This document shows positions 1-7,910 of a DNA stretch of 64,000 bases, piece by piece. The translations under genes were made by a program, and so were the position numbers. The DNA is taken from positions 4,803,501 to 4,867,500 of the forward strand of contig NZ_CP108143.1 in NCBI RefSeq assembly GCF_036206005.1. The letters are read 5' to 3'. The first letter of the stretch is position 1, and each line of letters starts with the position of its first letter. The notes under the pieces are model-generated. The model was not told the origin of the DNA, did not search any database, and saw nothing but the letters and a program-made list of their open reading frames with translations. Source of the stretch: Streptomyces sp. NBC_00178. GTDB taxonomy: Bacteria > Actinomycetota > Actinomycetes > Streptomycetales > Streptomycetaceae.

Positions 1-522
1 ACCTGGGAGCAGGTCGCGCGCATCGCGGGGGACGGCTCCGTCGGCCGGCCGCACATCGCGACCGCCCTCGTCGAACTCGGTGTCGTGGACTCGGTCTCCG
101 ACGCCTTCGTCCCCGAGTGGCTCGCCGACGGCGGCCGGGCCTACGCGGGCAAGCACGAACTCGATCCGTTCGACGCGGTCCGGCTGGTGAAGGCCGCGGG
201 CGGCGTCACCGTCCTCGCCCACCCGCTGGCCGTCAAGCGCGGCGCCGTGGTGCCGGAGGCCGCCATCGCGCGGCTCGCCGCGGCGGGGCTCGACGGCGTC
301 GAGGTGGACCACATGGATCACGACGAACCCACCCGGGCCCGGCTGCGCGGCCTCGCCGCCGAACTGGGCCTGCTGACCACCGGGTCGAGCGACTACCACG
401 GCACCCGCAAGACGGTCGGGCTCGGCGCGTACACCACCGACCCCGAGATCTACGGCGAGATCACCCGGCGCGCGACGGGAGCCTTCCCGGTGCCGGGCGC
501 CGGTGGACCCCGCGACGCCTGA
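1..522 (+). CDS. PHP-domain metal-dependent phosphoesterase (5' end outside the window)
   Basis: The reading frame is open from base 1, so only the last 173 residues are visible. They carry the C-terminal half of a PHP fold: RPHIATALV, a VLAHPLAV strand whose His is a usual metal ligand, a VEVDH segment and the late STDYH-like motif (here SSDYHG) supplying Asp and His ligands. PHP phosphoesterases of this type (TrpH/YciV, RNase AM-like) hydrolyse 3',5'-bisphosphonucleotides or 5' ends of short RNA in the cytoplasm. The exact substrate of this protein cannot be told from the fragment. It is followed by about 325 bp without a gene and then a MarC-family gene on the same strand. Confidence 0.88.
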   Translation, partial: TWEQVARIAGDGSVGRPHIATALVELGVVDSVSDAFVPEWLADGGRAYAGKHELDPFDAVRLVKAAGGVTVLAHPLAVKRGAVVPEAAIARLAAAGLDGVEVDHMDHDEPTRARLRGLAAELGLLTTGSSDYHGTRKTVGLGAYTTDPEIYGEITRRATGAFPVPGAGGPRDA

Positions 523-847
523 GGGCTGCCCCGTGATCCCCGGCGGGCGCGCGACGACGGCCGCGGCATCTCGCCGCGTCCTCGGGGCGCCCGAGCGCCT
601 CCCGTATGCGGACGTCCCCGCGCCGTGCGGCGCACCGTGTCCGACGCCGTGCGCCGGTCCACCACGGATCACGGAACAGTCCTTAGTCCTCCCCGGCTCA
701 TCCGAGGGTCCCTCACCCCGCGGGTGACCGCCCCCGGCCTGCCTCCCTCACGCGTGCGTCGCCCCGGCGCGCGCGTGCCCGGCCGTCCACGGCGTCCGGG
801 CGCCCAACCCCCCCTGTTCGGCCCGCTCTTCTCTCGCAAGGCTCACT
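523..847. other. Intergenic stretch, no gene seen
   Basis: This is GC-rich sequence with overlapping spurious frames only. A plausible ribosome binding site (GCAAGG) lies just upstream of the MarC start at 848. No convincing promoter hexamers or strong hairpin were found. Confidence 0.5.
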
Positions 848-1453
848 GTGTTCGACATCGCTGTCTTCGGATCCCTTTTCCTCACCCTTTTCGTGATCAT
901 GGATCCACCCGGAATCACCCCGATCTTCCTGGCCCTCACCGCGGGCCGTCCCGCCAAGGCACAACGCAGGATGGCCCTCCAGGCGGTCTCCGTCGCCTTC
1001 GGCGTGATCGCCGTCTTCGGCCTCCTGGGCCAGCAGATCCTGGACTACCTCCACGTCTCCGTACCGGCGCTCATGATCGCGGGCGGCCTCCTGCTGCTGC
1101 TCATCGCCCTGGACCTGCTCACCGGCAAGACGGACGAGCCGACGCAGACCAAGGACGTCAACGTGGCGCTCGTCCCGCTGGGCATGCCGCTGCTCGCCGG
1201 GCCCGGCGCGATCGTCTCGGTGATCCTCGCGGTGCAGCACGCGGACGGGCCGGTGGGCCAGATCTCGGTCTGGTCGGCGATCCTCGCCATCCACGTCGTG
1301 CTCTGGGTGGTCATGCGGTACTCGCTGCTGATCATCCGCGTCATCAAGGACGGAGGTGTGGTGCTGGTCACCCGCCTCGCCGGGATGATGCTCTCGGCCA
1401 TCGCCGTCCAGCAGATCATCAACGGCGTCACCCAGGTCATCCAGAACTCCTGA
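848..1453 (+). CDS. MarC family integral membrane protein (NAAT/UPF0056)
   Basis: A 201-residue polytopic membrane protein with about six transmembrane helices. The first helix runs into the family signature MDPPGITPIFLAL (MarC DPxGxxPxF motif), and a second half-site GMPLLAGPGAI follows around residues 113-123, consistent with an inverted two-part fold. The length is normal for the family. MarC proteins were once linked to multiple antibiotic resistance, but that was withdrawn; the transported substrate is uncertain. The start is GTG at 848, preceded by GCAAGG. A strong hairpin 33 nt downstream of the stop ends the unit. Confidence 0.9.
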   Translation: MFDIAVFGSLFLTLFVIMDPPGITPIFLALTAGRPAKAQRRMALQAVSVAFGVIAVFGLLGQQILDYLHVSVPALMIAGGLLLLLIALDLLTGKTDEPTQTKDVNVALVPLGMPLLAGPGAIVSVILAVQHADGPVGQISVWSAILAIHVVLWVVMRYSLLIIRVIKDGGVVLVTRLAGMMLSAIAVQQIINGVTQVIQNS

Positions 1454-1485
1454 CGCCCGGGGTCCGCAGGCCCCCGGACACCACG

Positions 1486-1518
1486 GCGCCCCCGTACGGA
1501 TCCTCCGTACGGGGGCGC
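1486..1518. terminator. Perfect hairpin between MarC gene and convergent small gene
   Basis: A 15-bp perfect stem (1486-1500 pairs with 1504-1518) closes a 3-nt loop. It lies between two converging genes, so it probably stops transcription from both sides. There is only a TT after the stem on the plus strand. Confidence 0.75.
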
Positions 1519-1572
1519 TTCGTCGTCTGCTCGTCGTGCGCTCGTGACCGGCGACTCGAAGCGGTACAGGTG

Positions 1573-1725
1573 TTACGAGGCCGACGTGTCGGCCGGCCGG
1601 ATGTAGATGCGCTGGCCCATTGCCGCGGCCTGCTGCACGATCCGGTTGACGGAGGCGGCGTCCACGACGGTGCTGTCCACGGCGGTACCGTCGACGTCGT
1701 CGAGTCGCATGATCTCGAAGCGCAT
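1573..1725 (-). CDS. Small conserved protein, 50 aa, function unknown
   Basis: On the minus strand ATG at 1725 opens a 50-codon frame ending in TAA at 1573. The protein starts MRFEIMRLDDVDG and ends QRIYIRPADTSAS. A good ribosome binding site (GAAGGGAAG) precedes the ATG with a short spacer. The composition looks like a real protein: the frame is GC-rich in third positions, and I remember very similar 50-aa proteins in other streptomycetes. It is too short for usual ORF cut-offs. No domain is recognised; the central AASVNRIVQQAAAMGQ part looks helical. It diverges from the NYN gene at 1935, so both share a roughly 210-bp AT-richer promoter region. Confidence 0.75.
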   Translation of the reverse strand: MRFEIMRLDDVDGTAVDSTVVDAASVNRIVQQAAAMGQRIYIRPADTSAS

Positions 1726-1934
1726 ATGGCTTCCCTTCGTCTGATCCTCCTGCTGGAGAACTACTGGGAGGACGGGCTGGCCGTCCGCAAGGATGAAGAG
1801 CGCAAGGCGTCACGTCTCGCGCTCCACAGGGGGTACAACGGCTTGCCCCACGCAAACATTCCCTACGCTAAGGAAATTTTTTGGATGTCTAAGTACCCGT
1901 CGGTAATCGACCGAACGCACACGATGAGGCCCGT

Positions 1935-2846
1935 ATGAACCACGCGGACACGGGGGCGGACGAAGGTCCGGGCATCCGCGAACACATCGACCGGACCAAC
2001 CAGCTGCTCCAGCGCGTGCTCGCCGAGGTGTCGAAGACCCCTTCCACCCACGCGATCTTCGTCGACGCGGGGTACGTCTACGCGGCGGCGGGCCTGCTCG
2101 TCACCGGTACCGAGGACCGCCGCTCCTTCGATCTGGACGCCGAAGGCCTGATCGAGGCCTTCATCGACAAGGCGCGCACGATCTTCGCGGACAGCCGGCT
2201 GCTGCGCGTCTACTGGTACGACGGGGCCCGGCGCAGGATCCACACCGTCGAGCAGCAGTCGATCGCCGAACTCCCCGACGTCAAGGTCAGGCTCGGGAAC
2301 CTCAACGCCAACAACCAGCAGAAGGGCGTCGACTCACTCATCCGCACCGATCTGGAGTCGCTGGCACGGCACCGCGCCATCAGCGACGCGGCACTCGTCG
2401 GCGGGGACGAGGACCTCGTCTCGGCCGTGGAGGCCGCGCAAGGGTACGGAGCGCGCGTCCACCTCTGGGGCATCGAGGCGGGCGAGGGCCGCAACCAGGC
2501 CGAGCCGCTGCTCTGGGAGGTCGACAGCCAGCGCACCTTCGACCTCGACTTCTGCCGCCCCTACGTCACCCGGCGTCCCGTCACGATGTACGACGACGAC
2601 AGCCCCGCGCCCGCACGGGACGACGTCCGCTTCGTCGGCGCGCAGATCGCGGCCGGCTGGCTCGCCTCCCGCGGCCGTGACGCCCTCGCCGACCTGCTGC
2701 CCGGGCACCCCTACCTGCCCGGTTCCGTCGACCAGGACCTGCTCGTCGAGGCCGAGCGCATGCTGCAGCACTCGCTGCGCGGCCACGCCCACCTGCGCCG
2801 GGCGCTGCGCGACGGATTCTGGCAGCACCTCCAGGCGCAGTTCTGA
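1935..2846 (+). CDS. NYN domain-containing protein (PIN-like nuclease fold)
   Basis: 303 residues. The NYN core begins at about residue 40 with HAIFVDAGYVYAAAG (Asp44), continues with KGVDSLIRTDLESLA and then AALVGGDEDLVSAVEAA, which supply the set of conserved acidic residues of this PIN-like fold (LabA/DUF88 type). These proteins are predicted or shown to cleave RNA with divalent metal. The C-terminal 110 residues, with WLASRGRD and a helical tail, are typical of the streptomycete version and have no assigned role. The ATG at 1935 directly follows a 100-nt AT-richer stretch, an obvious promoter region for high-GC DNA. A bidirectional hairpin follows the stop. Confidence 0.85.
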   Translation: MNHADTGADEGPGIREHIDRTNQLLQRVLAEVSKTPSTHAIFVDAGYVYAAAGLLVTGTEDRRSFDLDAEGLIEAFIDKARTIFADSRLLRVYWYDGARRRIHTVEQQSIAELPDVKVRLGNLNANNQQKGVDSLIRTDLESLARHRAISDAALVGGDEDLVSAVEAAQGYGARVHLWGIEAGEGRNQAEPLLWEVDSQRTFDLDFCRPYVTRRPVTMYDDDSPAPARDDVRFVGAQIAAGWLASRGRDALADLLPGHPYLPGSVDQDLLVEAERMLQHSLRGHAHLRRALRDGFWQHLQAQF

Positions 2847-2853
2847 CACCGGG

Positions 2854-2885
2854 CGGGCCGCCGGCGCACCGTGGCCGGCGGCCCG
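2854..2885. terminator. Bidirectional hairpin between NYN gene and convergent hydrolase
   Basis: A 12-bp perfect GC stem (2854-2865 with 2874-2885) closes an 8-nt loop, midway between the stops of two converging genes. No T-tract is present, as is common in Streptomyces. Confidence 0.7.
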
Positions 2886-2922
2886 CGCCGGGTGGCTCTC
2901 CCGCGCCCCCGACGCCGGTGGA

Positions 2923-3780
2923 TCAGGCCCCGACGCTGTTCCAGAACGAGACGAGCGCGGCGGCCGTCTCCAGCGGGCGGGCGGTGTTCGGGGAGTGCTC
3001 GGCCCCCTCGATCACCGTGCGCCGGGCGCCCAGCCGCCGTGCCATGTCGTCGATCAGCGGGACCGGCCAGACGTCGTCGCGCTCACCGGAGATCACGTGC
3101 ACGGGGAGCGGCAGCGCGGCGAGTTCGGCCACCCGGTCCGGTTCGGCCGACAACTGGGCGCCGGTCGCGATCAGCTGCGCCGGACTGTGGCGCATCCAGC
3201 GCAGGCGCAGGTCCTCGCCGTCCCCGGTGTCCGCGTCCTCCGGCGGGTCCAGCGCGCGCATCATCTGCCACACCTCCGCCATGCTCCACCGCCCGAGCGC
3301 GTCGCCCAGCAGCCGGGCCTTCTTCTGCTGCGTCGGGTCGATCTCGGCGGGCCCGGACGACATCAGGGTGAGTGAGCGGAAGGGGGCCGCGTCGAGCAGC
3401 ACGGCGGCGCGGGCGATCTGGCCGCCCAGCGAGTGTCCCAGCAGGTGGATGCCGCCCTCCGGCGGCGGGCCTGCCGCGGCTGCCTGGGCCAGCACATCGC
3501 GCGCCAACTCGGCCTGGGCATAGGCATCCTGGTCGTCAGGGCCCTCGGTCTCGTACTGCCCCCGGCCGTCCACCGTCAGGACCCGGAAGCCGGCCGCGGC
3601 GAGAGGTTCCAGCAGCGCGATGAAGTCCTCCTTGCTGCCGGTGTACCCGGGCAGGAGGAGTGCGGTGGAGTGCGCGGCGGCAGGCGGCGCGGCGTCCAGC
3701 ACGGCGAAGTCCCCGCGCTCGGTGCGCAGGACGCGGGCGCGGGCACAGGGGGGCGGGGTGAAGGTGGGCGGCCGGCTCAT
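2923..3780 (-). CDS. Alpha/beta hydrolase
   Basis: 285 residues with the full alpha/beta-hydrolase layout: LLLPGYTGSKEDF (oxyanion region), VLTVDGRGQ, the nucleophile elbow GHSLGG with Ser117, an acidic residue in SGERDDVWP (Asp235/236) and the catalytic His262 in EGAEHSP. The YTGSKED/DGRGQ signatures are of the monoglyceride-lipase or esterase kind, but the substrate is unknown. There is no signal peptide, so it is cytoplasmic. It is transcribed alone, convergent with the NYN gene. The start ATG at 3780 lies 102 bp downstream (in transcription direction) of the helicase stop, with a terminator hairpin between. Confidence 0.85.
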   Translation of the reverse strand: MSRPPTFTPPPCARARVLRTERGDFAVLDAAPPAAAHSTALLLPGYTGSKEDFIALLEPLAAAGFRVLTVDGRGQYETEGPDDQDAYAQAELARDVLAQAAAAGPPPEGGIHLLGHSLGGQIARAAVLLDAAPFRSLTLMSSGPAEIDPTQQKKARLLGDALGRWSMAEVWQMMRALDPPEDADTGDGEDLRLRWMRHSPAQLIATGAQLSAEPDRVAELAALPLPVHVISGERDDVWPVPLIDDMARRLGARRTVIEGAEHSPNTARPLETAAALVSFWNSVGA

Positions 3781-3827
3781 GGGCCCGAGGTTATCGCCGG
3801 AGGCCGGAGCGTGCCCGGGCAGGCACG

Positions 3828-3870
3828 CGTACGGCCCCGGACCCCGTGGTGCGGGGTCCGGGGCCGTACG
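3828..3870 (-). terminator. Terminator after the DEAD-box helicase gene
   Basis: An 18-bp perfect stem (3828-3845 with 3853-3870) with a 7-nt loop lies 12 nt past the helicase stop. It is placed to end the helicase transcript before the next minus-strand gene. Confidence 0.8.
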
Positions 3871-3882
3871 TCGTCGAACGGA

Positions 3883-5919
3883 TCAGGCCTCGGTCGTCTC
3901 GGCCGCGGCCGTCGTGGCGCGCGCACGGCGCCGGCGCGGCTTGGCGGGAGCCGCACCGTCGTCCACCACGGCCTCGGACACCGCCGCGGTCGTCTTCTCG
4001 GCGGCACGCGGGCGGCGGCGGCGCGGCTTGGTCTCCGCGGCCTCGTCGGGCGCGGACGCCGTCTCGACCACCACGTCGGCCTTCGGCTTCGCGGCGGCAC
4101 GGGGCCGACGACGCGTCTTCGTCTCGGACACCGGCTCCGAGACCGGGGCGATCTGGAAGTCGACCTCGTCGGCCGGCTTCACGACGCGGGTGCGACGGCG
4201 CGGCTTGGTGGCCACGGGCTCCGCCACCGGCTCCGCGAGGGCCACGGTCTGGAAGTCCACCACGGGCTCGGCGGCCGGGGCGGCCGCGACGGCGGGCTTC
4301 GCGGTGGCGGTACGCGCACGGCGACGGCGCGGCTTGGCCTCGTCGGCCGGCTCGCTCTCCGTCACGGGCGCGGCCTCGACGGCCGGCGCCTCGGTCACGG
4401 CCACCGGGGTCTCCACGATGCTCTCGGCCACCGCGGCACGCGTACGGCGACGGCGACGCGGTGTGCGCGGTTCCACCGCCTCCTCGGCGGCCGGCTCGGC
4501 CGCCGGAGCGGGCACGGTGACGGCACCCTCGTCGATGCTGCCGCCGCCACGCGTACGACGACGCTGACGCGGGGTGCGCGGCGCCCGCTCCTCACGGGCC
4601 GCCGGTGCGGACGCGGCGGACTTGCGGCCACGGCCGCCCGTCTCGCCGAGGTCCTCGATCTCCTCCGCGCGCAGACCCGCACGGGTCCGGTCGGCGCGGG
4701 GCAGGACGCCCTTGGTCCCCGCGGGGATACCCAGCTCCTCGTAGAGGTGCGGAGAGGTGGAGTAGGTCTCCGGCGGGTCCGGGAACTTCAGGTCCAGCGC
4801 CTTGTTGATCAGCTGCCAGCGCGGGATGTCGTCCCAGTCGACCAGCGTGATCGCGATGCCCTTGGCACCCGCGCGGCCGGTACGGCCGATGCGGTGCAGG
4901 TAGGTCTTCTCGTCCTCGGGCGACTGGTAGTTGATGACATGGGTCACACCCTCGACGTCGATGCCGCGGGCGGCGACATCGGTGCAGACGAGGACGTCCA
5001 CCTTACCGTTGCGGAAGGCGCGCAGCGCCTGCTCGCGGGCACCCTGGCCGAGGTCGCCGTGGACCGCGCCGGAGGCGAAGCCGCGCTTCTCCAGCTGCTC
5101 CGCGATGTCGGCGGCCGTCCGCTTCGTGCGGCAGAAGATCATCGCCAGCCCGCGGCCCTCGGCCTGCAGGATGCGCGAGACCATCTCCGGCTTGTCCATG
5201 TTGTGCGCGCGGTAGACGAACTGCGCCGTGTTCTTCACGGTCGTGCCCTCGTCGTCGGGCGACGTGGCGTTGATGTGCGTCGGCTGCGACATGTAGCGGC
5301 GCGCGAGGCTGATGACGGCACCGGGCATGGTGGCCGAGAACAGCATCGTCTGGCGCCGGGCCGGCAGCATGGTGATGATGCGCTCGACGTCGGGCAGGAA
5401 GCCCAGGTCCAGCATCTCGTCGGCCTCGTCGAGGACGAGGACGCGGATGTGCGACAGGTCGAGCTTGCGCTGACCCGCCAGGTCGAGCAGCCGGCCGGGG
5501 GTGCCGACGACCACGTCGACGCCCTTCTTGAGGGCCTCGACCTGGGGCTCGTACGCCCGGCCGCCGTAGATCGCGAGGACGCGGACGTTGCGGACCTTGC
5601 CGGCCGTCAGGAGGTCGTTGGTGACCTGCTGGCACAGCTCGCGGGTGGGAACGACGATCAGGGCCTGGGGCGCGTCGGTCAGCTTGTCGGGGGCCGCCCG
5701 GCCCGCCTCGACGTCGGCGGGGACGGTCACGCGCTCCAGGAGCGGCAGGCCGAAGCCGAGCGTCTTGCCGGTGCCGGTCTTGGCCTGGCCGATGACGTCG
5801 GACCCGGAGAGCGCGACGGGAAGCGTCATCTCCTGGATCGGGAAGGGGGACATGATGCCGACGGCTTCGAGGGCTTCGGCCGTCTCGGCGAGGATTCCGA
5901 GGTCGCGGAACGTAGTCAG
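3883..5919 (-). CDS. DEAD-box ATP-dependent RNA helicase with arginine-rich C-terminal repeats
   Basis: This enzyme unwinds RNA duplexes with ATP in the cytoplasm (ribosome assembly, RNA decay, cold adaptation in the family). The core has all motifs in order: Q-motif (FRDLG...PFPIQ), Walker A AKTGTGKT, PTRELCQQ, TPGRLLD, VLDEADEM, SAT, and HRIGRTGRAG. The last 270 residues are a low-complexity tail with about seven copies of a (K/T)PRRRRxR unit separated by Ala/Glu-rich spacers. The usual ATG (5853) would cut off the aromatic residue of the Q-motif. In-frame codons continue upstream to a CTG at 5919 preceded by AGAGG; no ATG, GTG or TTG lies before the upstream stop. I therefore prefer the CTG start (678 aa) over 656 aa. 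The M. tuberculosis neighbour-equivalent is RhlE. Confidence 0.92.
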   Translation of the reverse strand: MTTFRDLGILAETAEALEAVGIMSPFPIQEMTLPVALSGSDVIGQAKTGTGKTLGFGLPLLERVTVPADVEAGRAAPDKLTDAPQALIVVPTRELCQQVTNDLLTAGKVRNVRVLAIYGGRAYEPQVEALKKGVDVVVGTPGRLLDLAGQRKLDLSHIRVLVLDEADEMLDLGFLPDVERIITMLPARRQTMLFSATMPGAVISLARRYMSQPTHINATSPDDEGTTVKNTAQFVYRAHNMDKPEMVSRILQAEGRGLAMIFCRTKRTAADIAEQLEKRGFASGAVHGDLGQGAREQALRAFRNGKVDVLVCTDVAARGIDVEGVTHVINYQSPEDEKTYLHRIGRTGRAGAKGIAITLVDWDDIPRWQLINKALDLKFPDPPETYSTSPHLYEELGIPAGTKGVLPRADRTRAGLRAEEIEDLGETGGRGRKSAASAPAAREERAPRTPRQRRRTRGGGSIDEGAVTVPAPAAEPAAEEAVEPRTPRRRRRTRAAVAESIVETPVAVTEAPAVEAAPVTESEPADEAKPRRRRARTATAKPAVAAAPAAEPVVDFQTVALAEPVAEPVATKPRRRTRVVKPADEVDFQIAPVSEPVSETKTRRRPRAAAKPKADVVVETASAPDEAAETKPRRRRPRAAEKTTAAVSEAVVDDGAAPAKPRRRRARATTAAAETTEA

Positions 5920-6302
5920 GGTGCTGCCTCTTCTGTGAGACGCGGACCGAGGCGAACGCTGGGGGTCGTACCGTGCCGGGGTTGGTCATCCGGCCTTGGG
6001 GAGGCCGGGTGGCGCGGGACCACTGCCGTCGCTCGAGCGCTCGTGCCGCTGAGGGGTCCCCTCCTCTGCGGTCGTACGTGGTGTACGCCTCGCCTGGAGG
6101 GCTGTCAGGTCGGAGCCGATCGGGCCACCGACCGGGCATCCTCATTCAGATCGCGCTTCTGGCACAGCAAAATGCTCAGTAAGCGCAATACCACTGTACC
6201 CCGGATTCGCGCATGTGTGTTGGGCGAATTCATTGGAACGGTGTGATGTCTCCGTCCCATCGGGCCCTTACGCCCAGGTCGGGGCGGGCTATTCTGCGCT
6301 GC
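5920..6302. other. Divergent intergenic region, long leader of the helicase gene
   Basis: 383 bp separate the helicase (minus) from the ferritin-like gene (plus). The part near 6150-6250 is clearly AT-richer than the surroundings and probably holds both promoters. That would give the helicase mRNA an untranslated leader of more than 200 nt, common for RNA helicase genes. No certain hexamers could be chosen. Confidence 0.4.
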
Positions 6303-7049
6303 ATGGAGACGCCTGACAACGCCACTGAAGCACCCGAAGAAGCGCCCGCACCGACCGGGATCGCCGCCCAGGACTGGGCCACCGCCTCCGCCGAGCCGCA
6401 GTACCGCGCCGCGGTGGTGGACCTGCTGGGCGCGCTCGCCTACGGAGAGCTCGCGGCCTTCGAGCGGCTCGCCGAGGACGCCAAACTCGCGCCGACACTC
6501 GGTGACAAGGCGGCCCTGGCGAAGATGGCGTCCGCCGAATTCCATCATTTCGAGCAGCTCACCGACCGGCTCACCGCCATCGAGGCGGAGCCGACCGCGG
6601 CCATGGAGCCGTTCGCCAAGGCGCTGGACGACTTCCACCGGCAGACGGCGCCGTCGGACTGGCTGGAAGGCCTGGTCAAGGCCTACGTCGGCGATTCGAT
6701 CGCCAGCGACTTCTACCGGGAGATCGCCGCCCGGCTCGACTCGGACACCCGCTCGCTCGTCCTCTCCGTGCTCGACGACACGGGTCACGGCAACTTCGCC
6801 GTGGAGAAGGTCCGCGCGGCCATCGAGGCGGAGCCGCGGGTCGGCGGCAGGCTCGCGCTGTGGGCGCGCAGGCTGATGGGCGAGGCGCTCTCGCAGGCGC
6901 AGCGGGTCGTCGCGGACCGGGACGCCCTGTCCACCATGCTCGTGGGCGGAGTGGCGGACGGCTTCGACCTCGCCGAGGTCGGCCGGATGTTCTCCCGGAT
7001 CACCGAGGCCCACACGAAGCGGATGGCCGCCCTCGGCCTCGCCGCCTGA
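6303..7049 (+). CDS. Ferritin-like domain protein (MiaE/tRNA hydroxylase-like fold)
   Basis: 248 residues. After an acidic, disordered first 30 residues comes a ferritin-like four-helix bundle: LLGALAYGELAAFERLAEDA, then MASAEFHHFEQLTDRL, giving the Glu and E-x-x-H pattern of carboxylate-bridged di-iron proteins. A second Glu/His pair lies near DFYREIAARLD and DDTGHGNFAVEKV. The family is annotated as ferritin-like fold or tRNA-(MS2IO6A)-hydroxylase-like; actual activity is unproven. The start ATG at 6303 was chosen because the longer frame from 6213 runs through a promoter-like AT-rich stretch. Its M. tuberculosis counterpart in the shared gene order is Rv3210c. Confidence 0.82.
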   Translation: METPDNATEAPEEAPAPTGIAAQDWATASAEPQYRAAVVDLLGALAYGELAAFERLAEDAKLAPTLGDKAALAKMASAEFHHFEQLTDRLTAIEAEPTAAMEPFAKALDDFHRQTAPSDWLEGLVKAYVGDSIASDFYREIAARLDSDTRSLVLSVLDDTGHGNFAVEKVRAAIEAEPRVGGRLALWARRLMGEALSQAQRVVADRDALSTMLVGGVADGFDLAEVGRMFSRITEAHTKRMAALGLAA

Positions 7050-7058
7050 GCGGCCGCC

Positions 7059-7331
7059 CTACTGGGCCGCCACCGAGCGCACCGGCCGGCTGCCACGCGG
7101 GCGGATCAGCAGGGACAGGGTCACGGCCCCCACCAGCGCGGCGCCGGCCGGAGTCGCGAACACATGGCCGGCGCCCAGCGTCGAGTGCGTCAGGTAGGCG
7201 CCGAACAGGGCGCCGAGCACGCCCGTGACGTACACCGCCCGCGGTGACGGGAGGCGGCCGGGCAGTGCGCGCAGCGCGAGCCAGGACAGGGCGAGTCCGA
7301 GCACGACGGAGCTGATGGATTCCCAGAACAC
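7059..7331 (-). CDS. Small integral membrane protein, function unknown
   Basis: 90 residues with three predicted transmembrane segments (residues about 4-24, 33-52 and 57-77) and a basic C-terminal tail RPRGSRPVRSVAAQ. It looks like the GlsB/YeaQ-YmgE or transglycosylase-associated small membrane proteins in size and hydrophobic layout, but no signature confirms this. The GTG start at 7331 has a good ribosome binding site (GAGGTGA). It ends 9 bp from the stop of the ferritin-like gene, so the two converge. Confidence 0.72.
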   Translation of the reverse strand: MFWESISSVVLGLALSWLALRALPGRLPSPRAVYVTGVLGALFGAYLTHSTLGAGHVFATPAGAALVGAVTLSLLIRPRGSRPVRSVAAQ

Positions 7332-7489
7332 AGAAGGTCACCTCGCTTGGTGGCGCGGCGGTCGGTCGGTCCTTGGCCGTCCTACCCGTGGCCTGCGGAA
7401 CGCAACCCTCACACGCGCCCGGAGCACCCCTCCGAGGGACGCTCCGGACGCGATCCGGCGAGATGACGGAAACGAACGGGACGCGAAAA

Positions 7490-7525
7490 GGCGGAGGCCC
7501 GGCGGACATCCGCCGGGCCTCCGCC
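7490..7525 (-). terminator. Intrinsic terminator after the DUF3107 gene
   Basis: A 17-bp perfect stem (7490-7506 with 7509-7525). In the minus direction it is followed by TTTT, so it is a classical Rho-independent terminator 21 nt after the DUF3107 stop. Confidence 0.85.
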
Positions 7526-7546
7526 TCTGCTGCGTGCGTCGCGCGG

Positions 7547-7774
7547 CTACAGCGCGCCGAACCCGACCCGCCGGGTGCTGGGCTCGCCGATCTCCACGTA
7601 CGCGATCCGGTCGGCCGGTACCAGGACCTTGCGGCCCTTGTCGTCCGTGAGGCTGAGCAGCTGCGCCTTGCCGTTGAGCGCCTCGGCGACCGCGCTCTCG
7701 ACCTCCTCGGCGGTGAGTCCGCTCTCCAGAACGATCTCGCGGGGCGTGTGCTGCACCCCGATCTTGACCTCCAC
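7547..7774 (-). CDS. DUF3107 domain-containing protein (TB9.4/Rv3208A family)
   Basis: 75 residues matching the DUF3107 family almost end to end: MEVKIGVQHTPREI, VLESGLTAEEVESAVAEAL, LLSLTDDKGRKVLVPADRIAYVEIG. It is a small ATP-independent cytoplasmic protein with a mixed alpha/beta fold of unknown role, restricted to actinobacteria. The start GTG at 7774 is set by a GGAGGGA ribosome binding site and by the family N-terminus; the longer frame from 7888 adds unrelated residues. Upstream sits a TetR regulator on the same strand, as in M. tuberculosis (Rv3208-Rv3208A). A strong terminator follows. Confidence 0.9.
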   Translation of the reverse strand: MEVKIGVQHTPREIVLESGLTAEEVESAVAEALNGKAQLLSLTDDKGRKVLVPADRIAYVEIGEPSTRRVGFGAL

Positions 7775-7910
7775 GGCTATGTCCCTCCGACGGTCGTCAT
7801 CGCGCGGTCTGACCGCGCCGTACGCAGCACACATTAGCCCGGTGAAGGGACGGACCACGGGTCGACCGGCAACGCCGGCAGCGAACACCGGCCGCGAGCC
7901 CGGGCCGGTC

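Noticed and set aside
3433..6246. A 937-codon plus-strand frame opposite the DEAD-box helicase
   Set aside because: It lacks any domain and mirrors the helicase motifs.
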